Source: Adiantum capillus-veneris (Eukaryota > Streptophyta > Polypodiopsida > Polypodiales > Pteridaceae). From it: 64,000 bases of DNA. Below, one piece after another: positions 54,966 to 64,000 of this stretch. The notes beneath the pieces were generated by a model. The model searched no databases. It was not told where the DNA came from and worked only from the letters and a program-made list of their open reading frames with translations. Position 1 is the stretch's first letter, and every line of letters starts with the position of its first letter. The position numbers and the translations under genes are program-made. Where the stretch lies: assembly GCA_014529385.2 (NCBI GenBank), contig CM043942.1, positions 21,000,991 to 21,064,990 on the forward strand, read 5' to 3'.

Positions 54966-56404
54966 AGCAGGTCCAGCGCGCTCTTTAGGTGACTAGTTAG
55001 AGTTCACAGGCTTGTCAGAGGAGGTGCAGGGTTTCCAGCATACAGGGCATGAGAGGGGGAGCATGTGCCAGGACATCTCAGAGGCATTTCCAGCTGAGTG
55101 ACTCGTGCCTCTCAAGCCATTATCACCTAGGTGGATGGAGCCTTCACACGACTAGAGGTTGTCATCTCCATCAGGGCCTGCTCGAAGACTATTGCATCTT
55201 TTTTCTTTGAGCTTCACGGTGGGGGACGCCTACAGCGAGTTGCAGTAGAGGCCCCATAGGTGGAACAGTGTTGTTTTCAGAGGATCCCAGTAGTGGGCAT
55301 CTGTGGGAGGACATGTGTCATAGATCCTAACCTAGCAGCTCTTGAGACTGGACACTGGAGGCTATGGGCTTGCCAGTGTTGTCCACTGGCATGAGTTCAG
55401 TGGGATCCTCGTGGTGGCTTTGGAGGGACCCCTTCTCTTCTGCAGACCGCCCAGGAGTCCCTTTCTTTCAATGCACTATTCGACTGGGACGTCATATACT
55501 AGCAGCACAAAGAGAGAGGCCCGCCCCGCTGCAGCACCTCATTGGCAAGAGGAGGGTCTCACAGCTGAGTTCTTGGTAGCCTTTTGGGAGAGGTTGTGGG
55601 ACTCCATACAGCCGAGGTGAGTCACCTTGTTTTAGTGGTTGGTCGCACACAGAGCTACAGCAGTTGGGAGCTGGCTAGTGCATAGTGGTCACTCGGTCGC
55701 ATGTGCAGCTTGTGACCATCTTGTGGAGAGTCAGTGTCACTGTCTTTGGGACTATCCCTCGGCCCAATACGTGTGGCTACAAGTTCTTTGGCTGATTCCT
55801 GCTCTCTCCATGGCTCGACAATACACTTGGGGAGCAGCGGCTTGGTCCACCCTCACAAGCCCGGCACTTTAGTTTGAGCTATCATCCACCAGCATGATGA
55901 TAGTGATGCAGGAGGAGCGACCTACACTCCAGCCTACTATAGAGCTTACTCCATAGGAGTGGTGCAGTGAGAGAGAGGAGTGTTGGGAGCTCATCAATGG
56001 CCTGACACTCTGGTTCATCTGGCTGTCCCGTTGCTTCCGCATCTTTGAGGCTTGCCCTGTGCCACCAGCAGAGACTGTTCGCGATTTTTGGCTAGAGCTT
56101 ATCCATACTCTCAAGGACAGCTTGAGGGACTACAGGGCAGCTCCGATCACATGCAGGAGCGCAGAGAGGCTTTCCTTCGACTCTGGCATCCTGGGCCTTT
56201 TTACACCATGGTCCAGACTCCGATGGCATTACCGACCACCTGTGTGCTTTTCCCTCCTCCCATTTCTTGATTTAGCCCCATTGTACATATGCTGGGTTTT
56301 TTCATTGGGAGAGTCTCCCATCATGGTTTTTTAGCCCTCTCTTGAAGAGGTGATTGTAGCCCTATGGGCAATTTCAGTAACTAATAGAAGGATCTTTTTC
56401 TCGG
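54966..56404 (+). pseudogene. LINE ORF2 C-terminal part and 3' untranslated region
   Basis: It continues ORF2 after C3b in several broken frames. At 55690-55790 the frame with ACAACDHLVESQCHCLWDYP followed by SAQYVWLQVLWL matches the C-terminal zinc-binding (zf-RVT) region of plant LINEs (CxxC..ES..H.LW.CP.A...W); the last Cys is Tyr. After about 56330 it is untranslated and ends in the A-run. Confidence 0.75.
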
Positions 56405-56428
56405 AAAAAAAAAACCCAGACATATGCT

Positions 56429-57494
56429 ATCATTTCCTGTTGTTCACTTAGGTTGTCAAAGCATTCATTATCTACATCATCTACTCTGTCAAAATTCCTA
56501 GGGAGTCATAAAGTGTCTCCTCTTCTTTGGCACTCACCAGTTGATCATCTTCGGGTTTTTCTAGGATAATTTCTCATCATTTGCATTTATTATATTGACC
56601 ATATAGTATGGAACCACATCATAACCGTCCTTGTCACAAAATTCTAATGTGGGGCCATCCAAAATAGCACACACATCCAAGGTTGCTAGAATATGAGTCC
56701 ATTCCAACGGCTCTAGAGCTTCTTCAGGAAATGGTTCAAGAATGTATTCCTTATCTTCAATAGCTCTTTCCCAGAATACACTCTTCTTGTTTCAAACTCC
56801 CACAATGTGATGCACCACACAACCATAGCTCTTTAGGCTTACCTAACCAAGCCAGAAGCTCCGATCCTACTACTGTAGTTGAATCAAACTCCTCAGGTAG
56901 GGTTTGGTTCACGTCTTTGTAACTATGGTCTTTAAGATTCATGCACGTCGTGGTTTCCAAGTGTCATTGTCATGGTTGTCACACTTTGAAATTCTATTGG
57001 AAGCGTAGTATTTCCATCTTCACTCTCGCAATACTCTCCACCAAACCTTGTTTAATAGTACAAGTCGTGTTCAATCGAGGTTTTCCAGTTCTTTGATTCC
57101 TTCTTGAATTTGTGATATTGGATATTTTACCCCAAACGTTTCTAGAATTTCCCAACTATAGCTTCCATGTTTGGTCTTATTTGAGAATCTCTACTAGTGT
57201 AATAGTACAAGTCACAGGTGTAGACAATATGTCTATCAATCCTTTAGAGTCCATAGCCTTTATTGAGACGAGAGTCTTTGTGATGGTATCGCCTTCACAT
57301 CTAATTTTGCTTCATACTCTCCCATGTAAGAGGGTAAGGTTCTCAAAGACCAAGGTTGACTCTCTAAAGATCATATTGATCCTCTATCCCCCCAATACGA
57401 GCAAATGTATGAATCTTCTTGAGATCCTACCTTGAACTCCTCAACATCCCTTCCCTTACTGGTTTGGTCAACTCTTTGGGTCAACTCGTTTGCC
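56429..57494 (-). pseudogene. G3 coding remnant right of the LINE
   Basis: Degraded minus-strand frames. The piece next to the LINE reads NLSEQQEMIAYV and joins the frame at 44090. A short frame at 56960-56757 with SELLAWLGKPKELWLCGASH has no recognised domain. The order relative to gag and protease fits one element. Confidence 0.4.
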
Positions 57495-59173
57495 TCATGT
57501 GTTTCTTATTTGTCTCCAAAGCTGATCTAAGCCAGCATCCTCTCTATAGGCCTCTAGTATCATAGAATGGAAGCCCTTAGATTCCTGATCTGTGGTATTC
57601 ATCACTATCCTTGTCTTTTCTAATTGAACTGTGGGATTCTCGATTGTTCTTTCATGCCTCAATGGGATTATCGGTGTTGGAGCTAGAACTTCTAGCCAAC
57701 TCTTTGGCTTGCTTGCTGGTGGCTCTAGAAAATCTTGGGCAGTTTGGATCATTTTCTAACACATCTCCAACTTTTGCTTTTATAACTCATCATAAGGATA
57801 CGTCATCCATTTTTGTTTGTGGTTTTGGTTAGTTTGAATCCGTGCTTTGTAGGCTTTCATAAGTTTGTCTAGAGGTTTATTCACCTTCTCAACTAGTAAA
57901 GATCCTCCCAAACTAGCACTCTTTGTTCTCTTTTTATCATGGGATTATCGGTGTTGGAGCTAGAACTTCTATCCAAATATTTGGCTTGCTTGCAATGGCT
58001 CTAGAAAATCTTGGGCATTTTAGATCATTTTCTAACACATCTCCAACCTTTGCTTTTCTAACTCAGCGTAAGGATATGTCATCCATTTTTGTTCCTAGTT
58101 TTGGTTAATTTGAAACCGCGCTTGTAGGCTTTCATAAGTGTGTCTAGAGGTTTATTCACCTTTTCAACTAGTACAAATCCTCCCGAACTTGTACTCTTTG
58201 GTCTTTTTGTCTCATTAGGTTGGTCTCTGGGATTTCCAACTCAAGATTAGTTTGAATCTCTAATCTCTCTAACCTGTCCCTGGTTTGTTTTAACTCCTCC
58301 ACCAGGGCTATCTGTTCACATTCCTTCCTAGCTTTCATGCATGCCTTCCTAGCCTTCAAGGTGTTTTGTTGACTTTTTCATTCATAACTAGGCACATCTA
58401 TTTTGGGATCCTCAATTATCAGTTCTTCCCTTGCTACAGCTATCACCGTTTCATTTTTAGAACCACTACTTGACGGAATTTCCCTCAATATGTTTAACGT
58501 TGTTTTCACTGTTTTATTTGGGTTTTTTGGACAATCACTGATCAAATGAGTACTGCCGCAATCTAGATAGTATACATTCACTCTAATGATCTCTATATGA
58601 GGATAGTCCTTCATAAGGTGGTCATCTCTACACTTGTAGCATGGTCCTAAAGGTTGGCGTGGCGCTCTTGGAGCCACTCTCTATTGATAGAGAGGCCTTT
58701 GTCCTATTAATCCATCATTGGCTACGAACATCAATGTGCATTCATCCAAACTGTATCTACCTTCTCCTGTAGCATGAAATATCGTTGGTGGTCCAACATT
58801 CCCAATCATGCCCCAAGGTTTTGTTGCTTTTGGCTCTTTGGGTGGATAGTATGCTAAACTAGCCCCGTATTCAATTGGCTCTTTGTAATACACAGACACA
58901 GGCCCTAAGGCTTCTTCCTCTAATTCCTCTATAGTGGGTGAATAACTAATTTCCACCAATCTTGTTCTTGGAAAAGGTGGTTGTTGTTCTAGCCCTTTCT
59001 ATTCTAGGATATGGTACATGTTCCTCCCCTTGTGGTGCTCCTAATCCATAATTCCTAATTGGTCTAGCAAGTGATCGTTCGTTTGCTTGGCTTCTTTCTT
59101 CTTGTTCTCTTCCTCGATGTGGTGCTCCAGTCCTAGTCGGATTTAGCATTCTCATTCTACTCTCAGCCATCAC
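57495..59173 (-). pseudogene. G3 gag
   Basis: Minus strand: MAESRMRMLNPTRTGAPHRG (59173), then EEALGPVSVYYKEPIEYGAS and a short segment to 58681, then two Cys-rich motifs: CYKCRDDHLMKDYP (last Cys changed to Tyr) and YLDCGSTHLISDCP (58640-58530). A coiled-coil-like stretch EECEQIALVEELKQTRDRLE follows at 58320-58250, then a 277-bp tandem duplication (57663-58216), then SWLEVLAPTPIIPLRHERTI (57690). A gag-type protein with frame changes. No LTR was linked to it. Confidence 0.6.
57663..58216. repeat. 277-bp tandem duplication inside G3 gag
   Basis: TGGGATTATCGGTGTTGGAG begins both units (57663 and 57940). The two units correspond to the end, through TCATCCATTTTTGTT, GGCTTTCATAAG and GTCTAGAGGTTTATTCACCT. 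They differ at perhaps a tenth of sites. The period is not a multiple of three. Confidence 0.88.
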
Positions 59174-59742
59174 GCTAGCGTCTAGGAGAGCTACCCAACA
59201 ACACCAAACATTCCTCGTGAGATGAAGCACACGTGCCGACGCACCTACGAGTTATTTGTGGTTGTAAATGTATCAAACAATGTCTATTTTTTGCATGCAA
59301 GTAGTCATTAGAATCGTGGCAACATAAGGTATGCATAGGTACTCATAGATTTCAGTTTTGGGCACTTCAAAAATTTACTTTGTCTTTATATGCATCTTTT
59401 GCAGATGGATTAGAGCGAGGATTTTGAATGTAGAGGCTTTGGGACAAGTGTATCCCAGTGAGGGGATGGTGTTCCTTAAGTTTTGTATGATTTTGGCATG
59501 ATTTGATGGGTTTCCTTCCATTGTGTGTATGTGGGTAGGTGGTGTAGTTGAGAGCAATGAGATTCTAGATTGTGGTTTAGTTGTCCTTCTAGAGTGTTGT
59601 ATGTGTAGGATGGTCTCAGCTTGACAAGCTAAAGAGATTTCCTCCGTGTGCCTATCATGTCATCTATGTCCTCGATTGACATTATGTTGATCTAGGTTGT
59701 GCTGCATGCACTTTATAGGTAACGTGATTCTCTCTCGCAACA
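59174..59742 (+). repeat. possible plus-strand gypsy LTR end
   Basis: No coding sequence. The right end TCTCTCTCGCAACA directly precedes a PBS-like site at 59743. The left end is unknown, and part may belong to the G3 leader. Confidence 0.35.
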
Positions 59743-59760
59743 TTGACGCCGCTGCCAGGG
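59743..59760 (+). other. PBS-like site resembling the tRNA-Asp complement
   Basis: TTGACGCCGCTGCCAGGG, compared with TGGCGCCGTTGCCGGGG, the complement of the plant tRNA-Asp 3' end used by several gypsy elements. It agrees at most positions. It sits right after a CA end. Confidence 0.5.
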
Positions 59761-60281
59761 ATACAAGGACTTAGGTAGGTATTCCAACTAACACTCATGT
59801 GATGCTTGATTTAGTTTCACCTAAAGAAAGCATTTTTCTTAACTCGATTCGAAATAGGGTATTCCGCGATCAAGTGGATAGCCAGGTGTGTCTTGCTGAG
59901 GGTCTGCGACTAGGTAAATTAAGTTAGGATTTGTTTATTAGAGTAGTTCTTGTGGTGGGTGAGTGATTTGTGAGGAGGTGATAAAAGAGTTTGCTAGTCC
60001 GTGAGTGGCATTGAAGCATTTTTCTACTCATAGATACAAAAACTCATATGATTTGTAGAAGTAGCTTTAGGTAAGTGATCTGATTTTGATCTAGAGCTAT
60101 TCATCAGTGATTTATTTGCTAAAGTGCTTGTTTGTATTTAGAATCTCTGATAAGTCTGATTTTGAGGAAAAATGCAATAAACAACTTTTTGTTGCTATTT
60201 TTTCATGGCTGATTGTTGATGTGCATATAAGAGGGCATGTGCAAGAGTTTTGTGTACAAAAACTAAAATTCTATAAACTTG
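59761..60281. other. no recognisable gene
   Basis: Possibly the leader of the element with the PBS at 59743. No domain seen. Confidence 0.4.
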
Positions 60282-60600
60282 GACATTATACGCGTACAAT
60301 GTCTCAAGGGGCATCTTGAGACCAAATTTGACTACACCAAAGTGTTCAAAAGTGGGGTTTTACCCTTAGTACACATTGAAACTAGAGTTTTGACCAACTC
60401 TTGATACCCCAAAAGACAAAAGACAGAGTGTCTGAAACAGAAAATCAAAAAAATTGTGATTATGAGCACATTTTTTTTGCATGAAAATTGGTAGGAGTGC
60501 TTCAAAACCAGTGCTAGAGACTTGGGGATGCTTGTGAATGAATTCTATCCAAAAATTCATCAGCAAACATCATACCCGTTGTGGAGAAATTTGCGGTCTT
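60282..60600. repeat. divergent relative of the palindrome satellite
   Basis: ACATTATACG followed by CGTACAATGT (60283-60302, one mismatch from a perfect palindrome), then TCTCAAGG as in the satellite at 63287. A second half-site ACATCATACCCG occurs 284 bp later (60567), close to the main spacing in the satellite. Confidence 0.45.
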
Positions 60601-61406
60601 TCCGAGAAAGCACCGGGCTTATGGCTGTGAGAGTTTGTGAGAGAACTCAAAAAAAACTATATGAAGGTGTTAAACCATAGATGCCATGAAGACTAGGATT
60701 TGGAAAGCAGTGCAATCAAAGAAGCCCCACTCTTTCTCTCGTGCACTCACACACACATAGAAAGAACACAAAAGAGAATGTCAAAATAACACAAAGATGA
60801 AAACATCAAGGCTATGGTCATATCGTATCATGGGTAGTATGAAAGGGTTAATAGATGAGTTAATGGCATTCAATCTTGGCTGACCAAATAGGCTACGAAT
60901 TGTTCTTTGGAATTGTAGCTTTGTGCTTACCGTAGTATATATATTTTGTCTAGTGATTGGGATTAATTGTGTGTACAAAACCTCTTGGTTCATAGCAAGA
61001 TAACTACGCTTACGTCAAAAGAAAAGTTATAGTCTATGAGAGGTAGTATAATGGGGTCCGGTGATAGAATTATTTCATAGAGCCTTTCTGGGCCAAAGAG
61101 AAACACTATACGTTGTTGAAAGTGTATTTTACGGCTAATCCATACGTTAATTCTAATAGATTATACAGAGTGAAAGCGATAGAAATGATCATCATGTGGG
61201 TTATTCATCTAGGATAGTATGTGAGAAATGTAGATATGAGAGAAGTGAAGAGATGAGAATTTTCCCTCCCAAGCCCTATTCTTGTCCGTAGGCAATAAGG
61301 ATACTGCGGGGAGAGATGTACCTGTAGCAAAGAGAACCTAAAATTTGTAGAGAGGATGAATTAATAAGAGTGAGAGAGATAGGTTTGGTTAAGGAGATGA
61401 GATTAG

Positions 61407-61438
<32 letters not shown>

Positions 61439-61439
61439 G
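60601..61439. other. unassigned AT-rich sequence with (TA)n
   Basis: No coding sequence. (TA)n at 61407-61434. It is probably the transcribed part of the minus-strand LTR whose promoter is at 61772. Confidence 0.45.
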
Positions 61440-61771
61440 ATTAGAGATGAAAAAGAAAACAACAAGAAATCAAGAAAACATCAATGTAGAACACATCTTA
61501 CTTGACAAACCCTTCGGCACCATCATTGATGGAGAGATAAGAAGAGGGGAAAATTCAACTTTGATTGATATGCCAAGTCCACGCCCTTCCTTGATTAGAG
61601 TTGATCTTCCAAGGATAGCATGCAAGGATGGCTAGTCTTCTTCTAGGAGAAAGTGTAGGCTTAGGCTTATGTTAATGGCTAAGTACAATTTGGCATTACT
61701 ACTCACTCCCTCGTGAATTCCTCTCATCAATGGATTGAATGCTTCAGTTCTTTTCAAGGAAGAAGAGGTCC

Positions 61772-61780
61772 CCTTTTATA
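61772..61780 (-). promoter_or_regulatory. TATA box
   Basis: Minus strand TATAAAAGG within CACCTATAAAAGGGGACC, about 100 bp downstream of the U3 module in that orientation. Confidence 0.55.
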
Positions 61781-61880
61781 GGTGAAGGGAACCCCCAAGG
61801 GTTTACACAAGAAGAGAGGAGCCAGTGTGAACAGGAATTGGAAAAGTTGGAAATGAGTTGTCCCTGCATGATGTGGGCAG

Positions 61881-61973
61881 ACTGGGATCCAGTATTTTGA
61901 TCATATCTCCTCAACCGAGGCTCCAAATAAAAAAGTAAAACTATGGGCAGAAATTACAGCTCATTAGCTACGA
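61881..61973 (-). promoter_or_regulatory. U3 module, second family
   Basis: Minus strand CGTAGCTAATGAGCTG, ATTTCTGCCCATAG, a T-rich stretch, then GAGGAGATATGATCAAAAT and GGATCCCAG. These align one by one with GTAGCTAATGAGCTG, ATTCTGGCCATA, AGGAGATATGGTCAAAAT and GGACGCCAG of G1. Confidence 0.6.
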
Positions 61974-62330
61974 TTTTCATTTTAAAATCATTTTCCAATT
62001 CAGATTGGAACCTTGTGTAAAAAATTCATCCAAATAGGGTCCATTTCTGGCAGCAAAAGTCTTCCCGTGGTCCCCTTAGCCTAGACTTTCATTTAATTCC
62101 AAAGGACACCCCATGCCATATGAAAGCATGACATTGCTCCTTGACAAAGTTTTGTAATCATGCTTGCAATAATGCATTAAAATAAGTGTATCTTTGAAAT
62201 CATGCCACCTAGTGTCCCACTAGGATTTGATTCCCTCCTAGTAGCTATTTAAAAAGAAATATAAGAAAAATATGAAAAATACATAGAATATATATATATT
62301 GGAGTTTACCCTAGATATAGGATCTAGCTA

Positions 62331-62589
62331 GGGTGTGAGATGATAATGAGATAGTAGAAATAAATAATCAATGCTTTTTGCCCAAGTTAAAGAGGCGGAG
62401 CTATTGACGCTTTTTCCATAGTATTTTCTGATGGTAAAGTAAGAATAGGTTACCCTTGAGATAAATAATAGGATGAGATAGAAAGCTTATTATTATACTT
62501 AAATATGCATATGTACATTATAGGAAAGATAATTATGTATCTAAAAAATTACAAGATAACTCTTGTAGGATGCGTTCCCACTATGTATG
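62331..62589. other. no recognisable feature
   Basis: AT-rich sequence between the LTR remnant and the satellite. Confidence 0.4.
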
Positions 62590-64000
62590 TGTCACAACAC
62601 GACACCGTATGATGTCTAAAGGGTGATTTTGGAAGTAAGTCTGAACTTTTGACATTATACCCATCTTTTGCATGTTGTGTTGAGCACATACACCAAATTT
62701 CATATAATTTGGGCTTATAGATTGAAAACTGGGGGGGACTTTACTCTGTCACGGGATTTTCTTGTCAAAAAGTGGCGATTTTAAGCAATTTTGACATCCA
62801 AAATTTGTTGTAATCACATATTCTTGTTGTACACACCAAGGAGCACCTTTGGTAGAAACAGAACTGAATTTTGACCACCTAGACATCATACGCATATGAT
62901 GTGCTAGAGGCCAGATCTGAGGTCAAAACTGACTGAGTACGCCCTTGTGATCTACAGCATTAAGGAAGCATAAAGACCAAATTTCATGGAATTTGAAGCA
63001 TTTTTGGGCTTGTAAAGACCACAAGACGCATCTAGGCAAGTGAAGGATTGGATTGGCCATAACTTGCACAAAAGGTGTTGAGATTCAATTTTGAAACTTG
63101 CTGTGAGTTGCCAATATAGAGAGGAACCTCTGGAGTGAATTCACTTCATTCTCACCAGTTAGACATCATACGTGTATGATGTCTAAAGGGCACTTTTAGA
63201 GACCAAAGTTGAAATGAGAGCTTACCAGGATGTTACGCACAACAAGACAAGCTTACATACCAAATATGGGCCAATTCTGAGCACATATACATCATACGTG
63301 TATGATGTCTCAAGGCCAGATCTGAAAGTCAAATTCACTTTTGACCACATAGGGGGTTGGGAAATGATGTGTTAAGCTTGCTTGCAAAATTTCAACTCAT
63401 TTGGACACATACTTTTGCATTTAAAGAGAATTTTGCAGATACAAGAAGGTAAAGGTGAAAGAGTGCTGATTTTGAGCAATTTTGACATCCAAAATTTGTT
63501 GTGATCACATATTCTTGTTGTATGCATAAATGAGTACCTTGGGTAGAAATATAAGTGACTTTTGCGCCAAAAGACATCATACACGTATGATGTCTCATAG
63601 GTCAGATTTGGGTCAAACCAGACATTTGAGTATACCCTAGTGTCCTAGAGCATAAAAGAATTCCCTAGCCAAAATTTCATTGCATTTGGAGCTCATATGA
63701 GCTTGTAAAGGCCAGAAGACAGATCTGGACAGATTCATGCTTGTAATTATCATAACTTGCCCAAAAAAATGTCCAAATTCAATTTTGAAAGTTGTTGAGA
63801 GTTGCCCAAGTGATAAAGATCCTCTGGAGTAAAAATCCCTTGATTTGGCCACAGTAGACATCATATGCGTATGATGTCTCTAGCCCTAATTTGGAGGTGA
63901 AAACTCACATTGAGATTTTACAAGTGTTAAGCACTATAAAGCAAGCCTAGTGACCAAGTTTCAACAAATTTGGGTCACATTTGGTCAAGATACAAGCAAA
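62590..64000. repeat. palindrome-bearing tandem repeat, period about 691 bp
   Basis: TTGACATCCAAAATTTGTTG occurs at 62791 and 63482, 691 bp apart. Palindromic sites with arms AGACATCATAC and GTATGATGTCT, or close variants, lie at 62881, 63161, 63287, 63572 and 63856, with a half-site at 62607. Corresponding sites are 691-695 bp apart, and within a unit the spacing is about 280, 126 and 285. Other matching pairs include GAGTTGCC with CCTCTGGAGT (63105-63137 and 63800-63830). At least two units are present and the array runs off the right edge. No coding capacity. Confidence 0.8.

Larger units (their letters stand above)
44100..56414 (+). mobile_element. L1-type LINE, full length, with copia C3b inside
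   Basis: ORF1 with a knuckle, ORF2 with AP endonuclease, RT and a C-terminal Cys/His domain, and a 3' A-run at 56405-56414. ACATATGCT at 44091-44099 and 56420-56428 is a 9-bp direct repeat, extendable to about 17 bp with mismatches, as expected for target-primed insertion. Without the C3b insertion the LINE is about 6.8 kb. ORF2 carries several stops and frameshifts. Confidence 0.9.
61440..62330 (-). repeat. gypsy LTR, minus orientation, edges unknown
   Basis: It is recognised by the U3 module at 61881-61973 shared with G1 and by a TATA box downstream in minus orientation. No element interior with coding sequence lies next to it, so it may be a solo or broken LTR. Confidence 0.5.

Noticed and set aside
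62590-64000. Possible CRISPR-like array
   Set aside because: Repeated palindromic sites with spacers suggested it, but the spacers are 100-260 bp, are themselves repeated every 691 bp, and the context is plant DNA.

Overview
This window is plant nuclear DNA made almost wholly of transposable elements. The evidence is Ty1/copia and Ty3/gypsy polyproteins, an L1-type LINE, a primer-binding site (PBS) complementary to plant initiator-Met tRNA, and gypsy elements with a second RNase H, which is a trait of the plant Tat lineage. I found no host gene, tRNA or rRNA. The plant group cannot be fixed from the sequence; long (GA)n, (GT)n and poly-G runs are abundant.

Layout. 1-3933: 3' part of a copia element (C1), apparently inserted in a gypsy LTR whose end remains at 3934-4190. 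4219-6572: gypsy gag and 5' LTR on the minus strand. 6700-18300: a gag remnant, then a decayed copia (C2) split at 8049/15922 by a gypsy element (G1, 8050-15921) with two nearly identical 1.5-kb LTRs and a 4-bp target duplication. 18678-22417: gypsy remnants, including a gag with three zinc-knuckle positions. 22418-25100: an LTR tail, a truncated gag and a long LTR, all minus strand. 25826-27000: a microsatellite-rich repeat and poly-G. 27001-39262: a Tat-like gypsy element on the minus strand (G2) with extra reading frames upstream of gag. It is split at 29093-34624 by a copia element (C3a) with a 5-bp duplication. 39263-42206: G2 5' LTR sequence containing a solo copia LTR (39915-40685, 5-bp duplication) and the second copy of the microsatellite-rich repeat. 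42470-59173: a decayed gypsy element on the minus strand (G3) split by a full-length LINE (44100-56414). The LINE is itself split by a second copy of the same copia family (C3b, 49428-54960), giving a three-layer nest with a target duplication at each level. 59174-62590: LTR remnants and AT-rich DNA. 62590-64000: a tandem repeat of about 691 bp carrying repeated palindromes.

No genes here cooperate in a host pathway; what can be read is insertion history. G1 and C3 are young by LTR or copy similarity, while C2, G3 and the 18.7-22.4 kb remnants are old. The points most worth checking are the palindrome satellite at the right end, the shared inactivating lesions in the two C3 copies, the G1 LTR joined directly to the middle of gag, the extra ORFs of G2, and a U3 module of about 93 bp shared by three otherwise different LTRs. 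All boundaries and similarities were read by eye.
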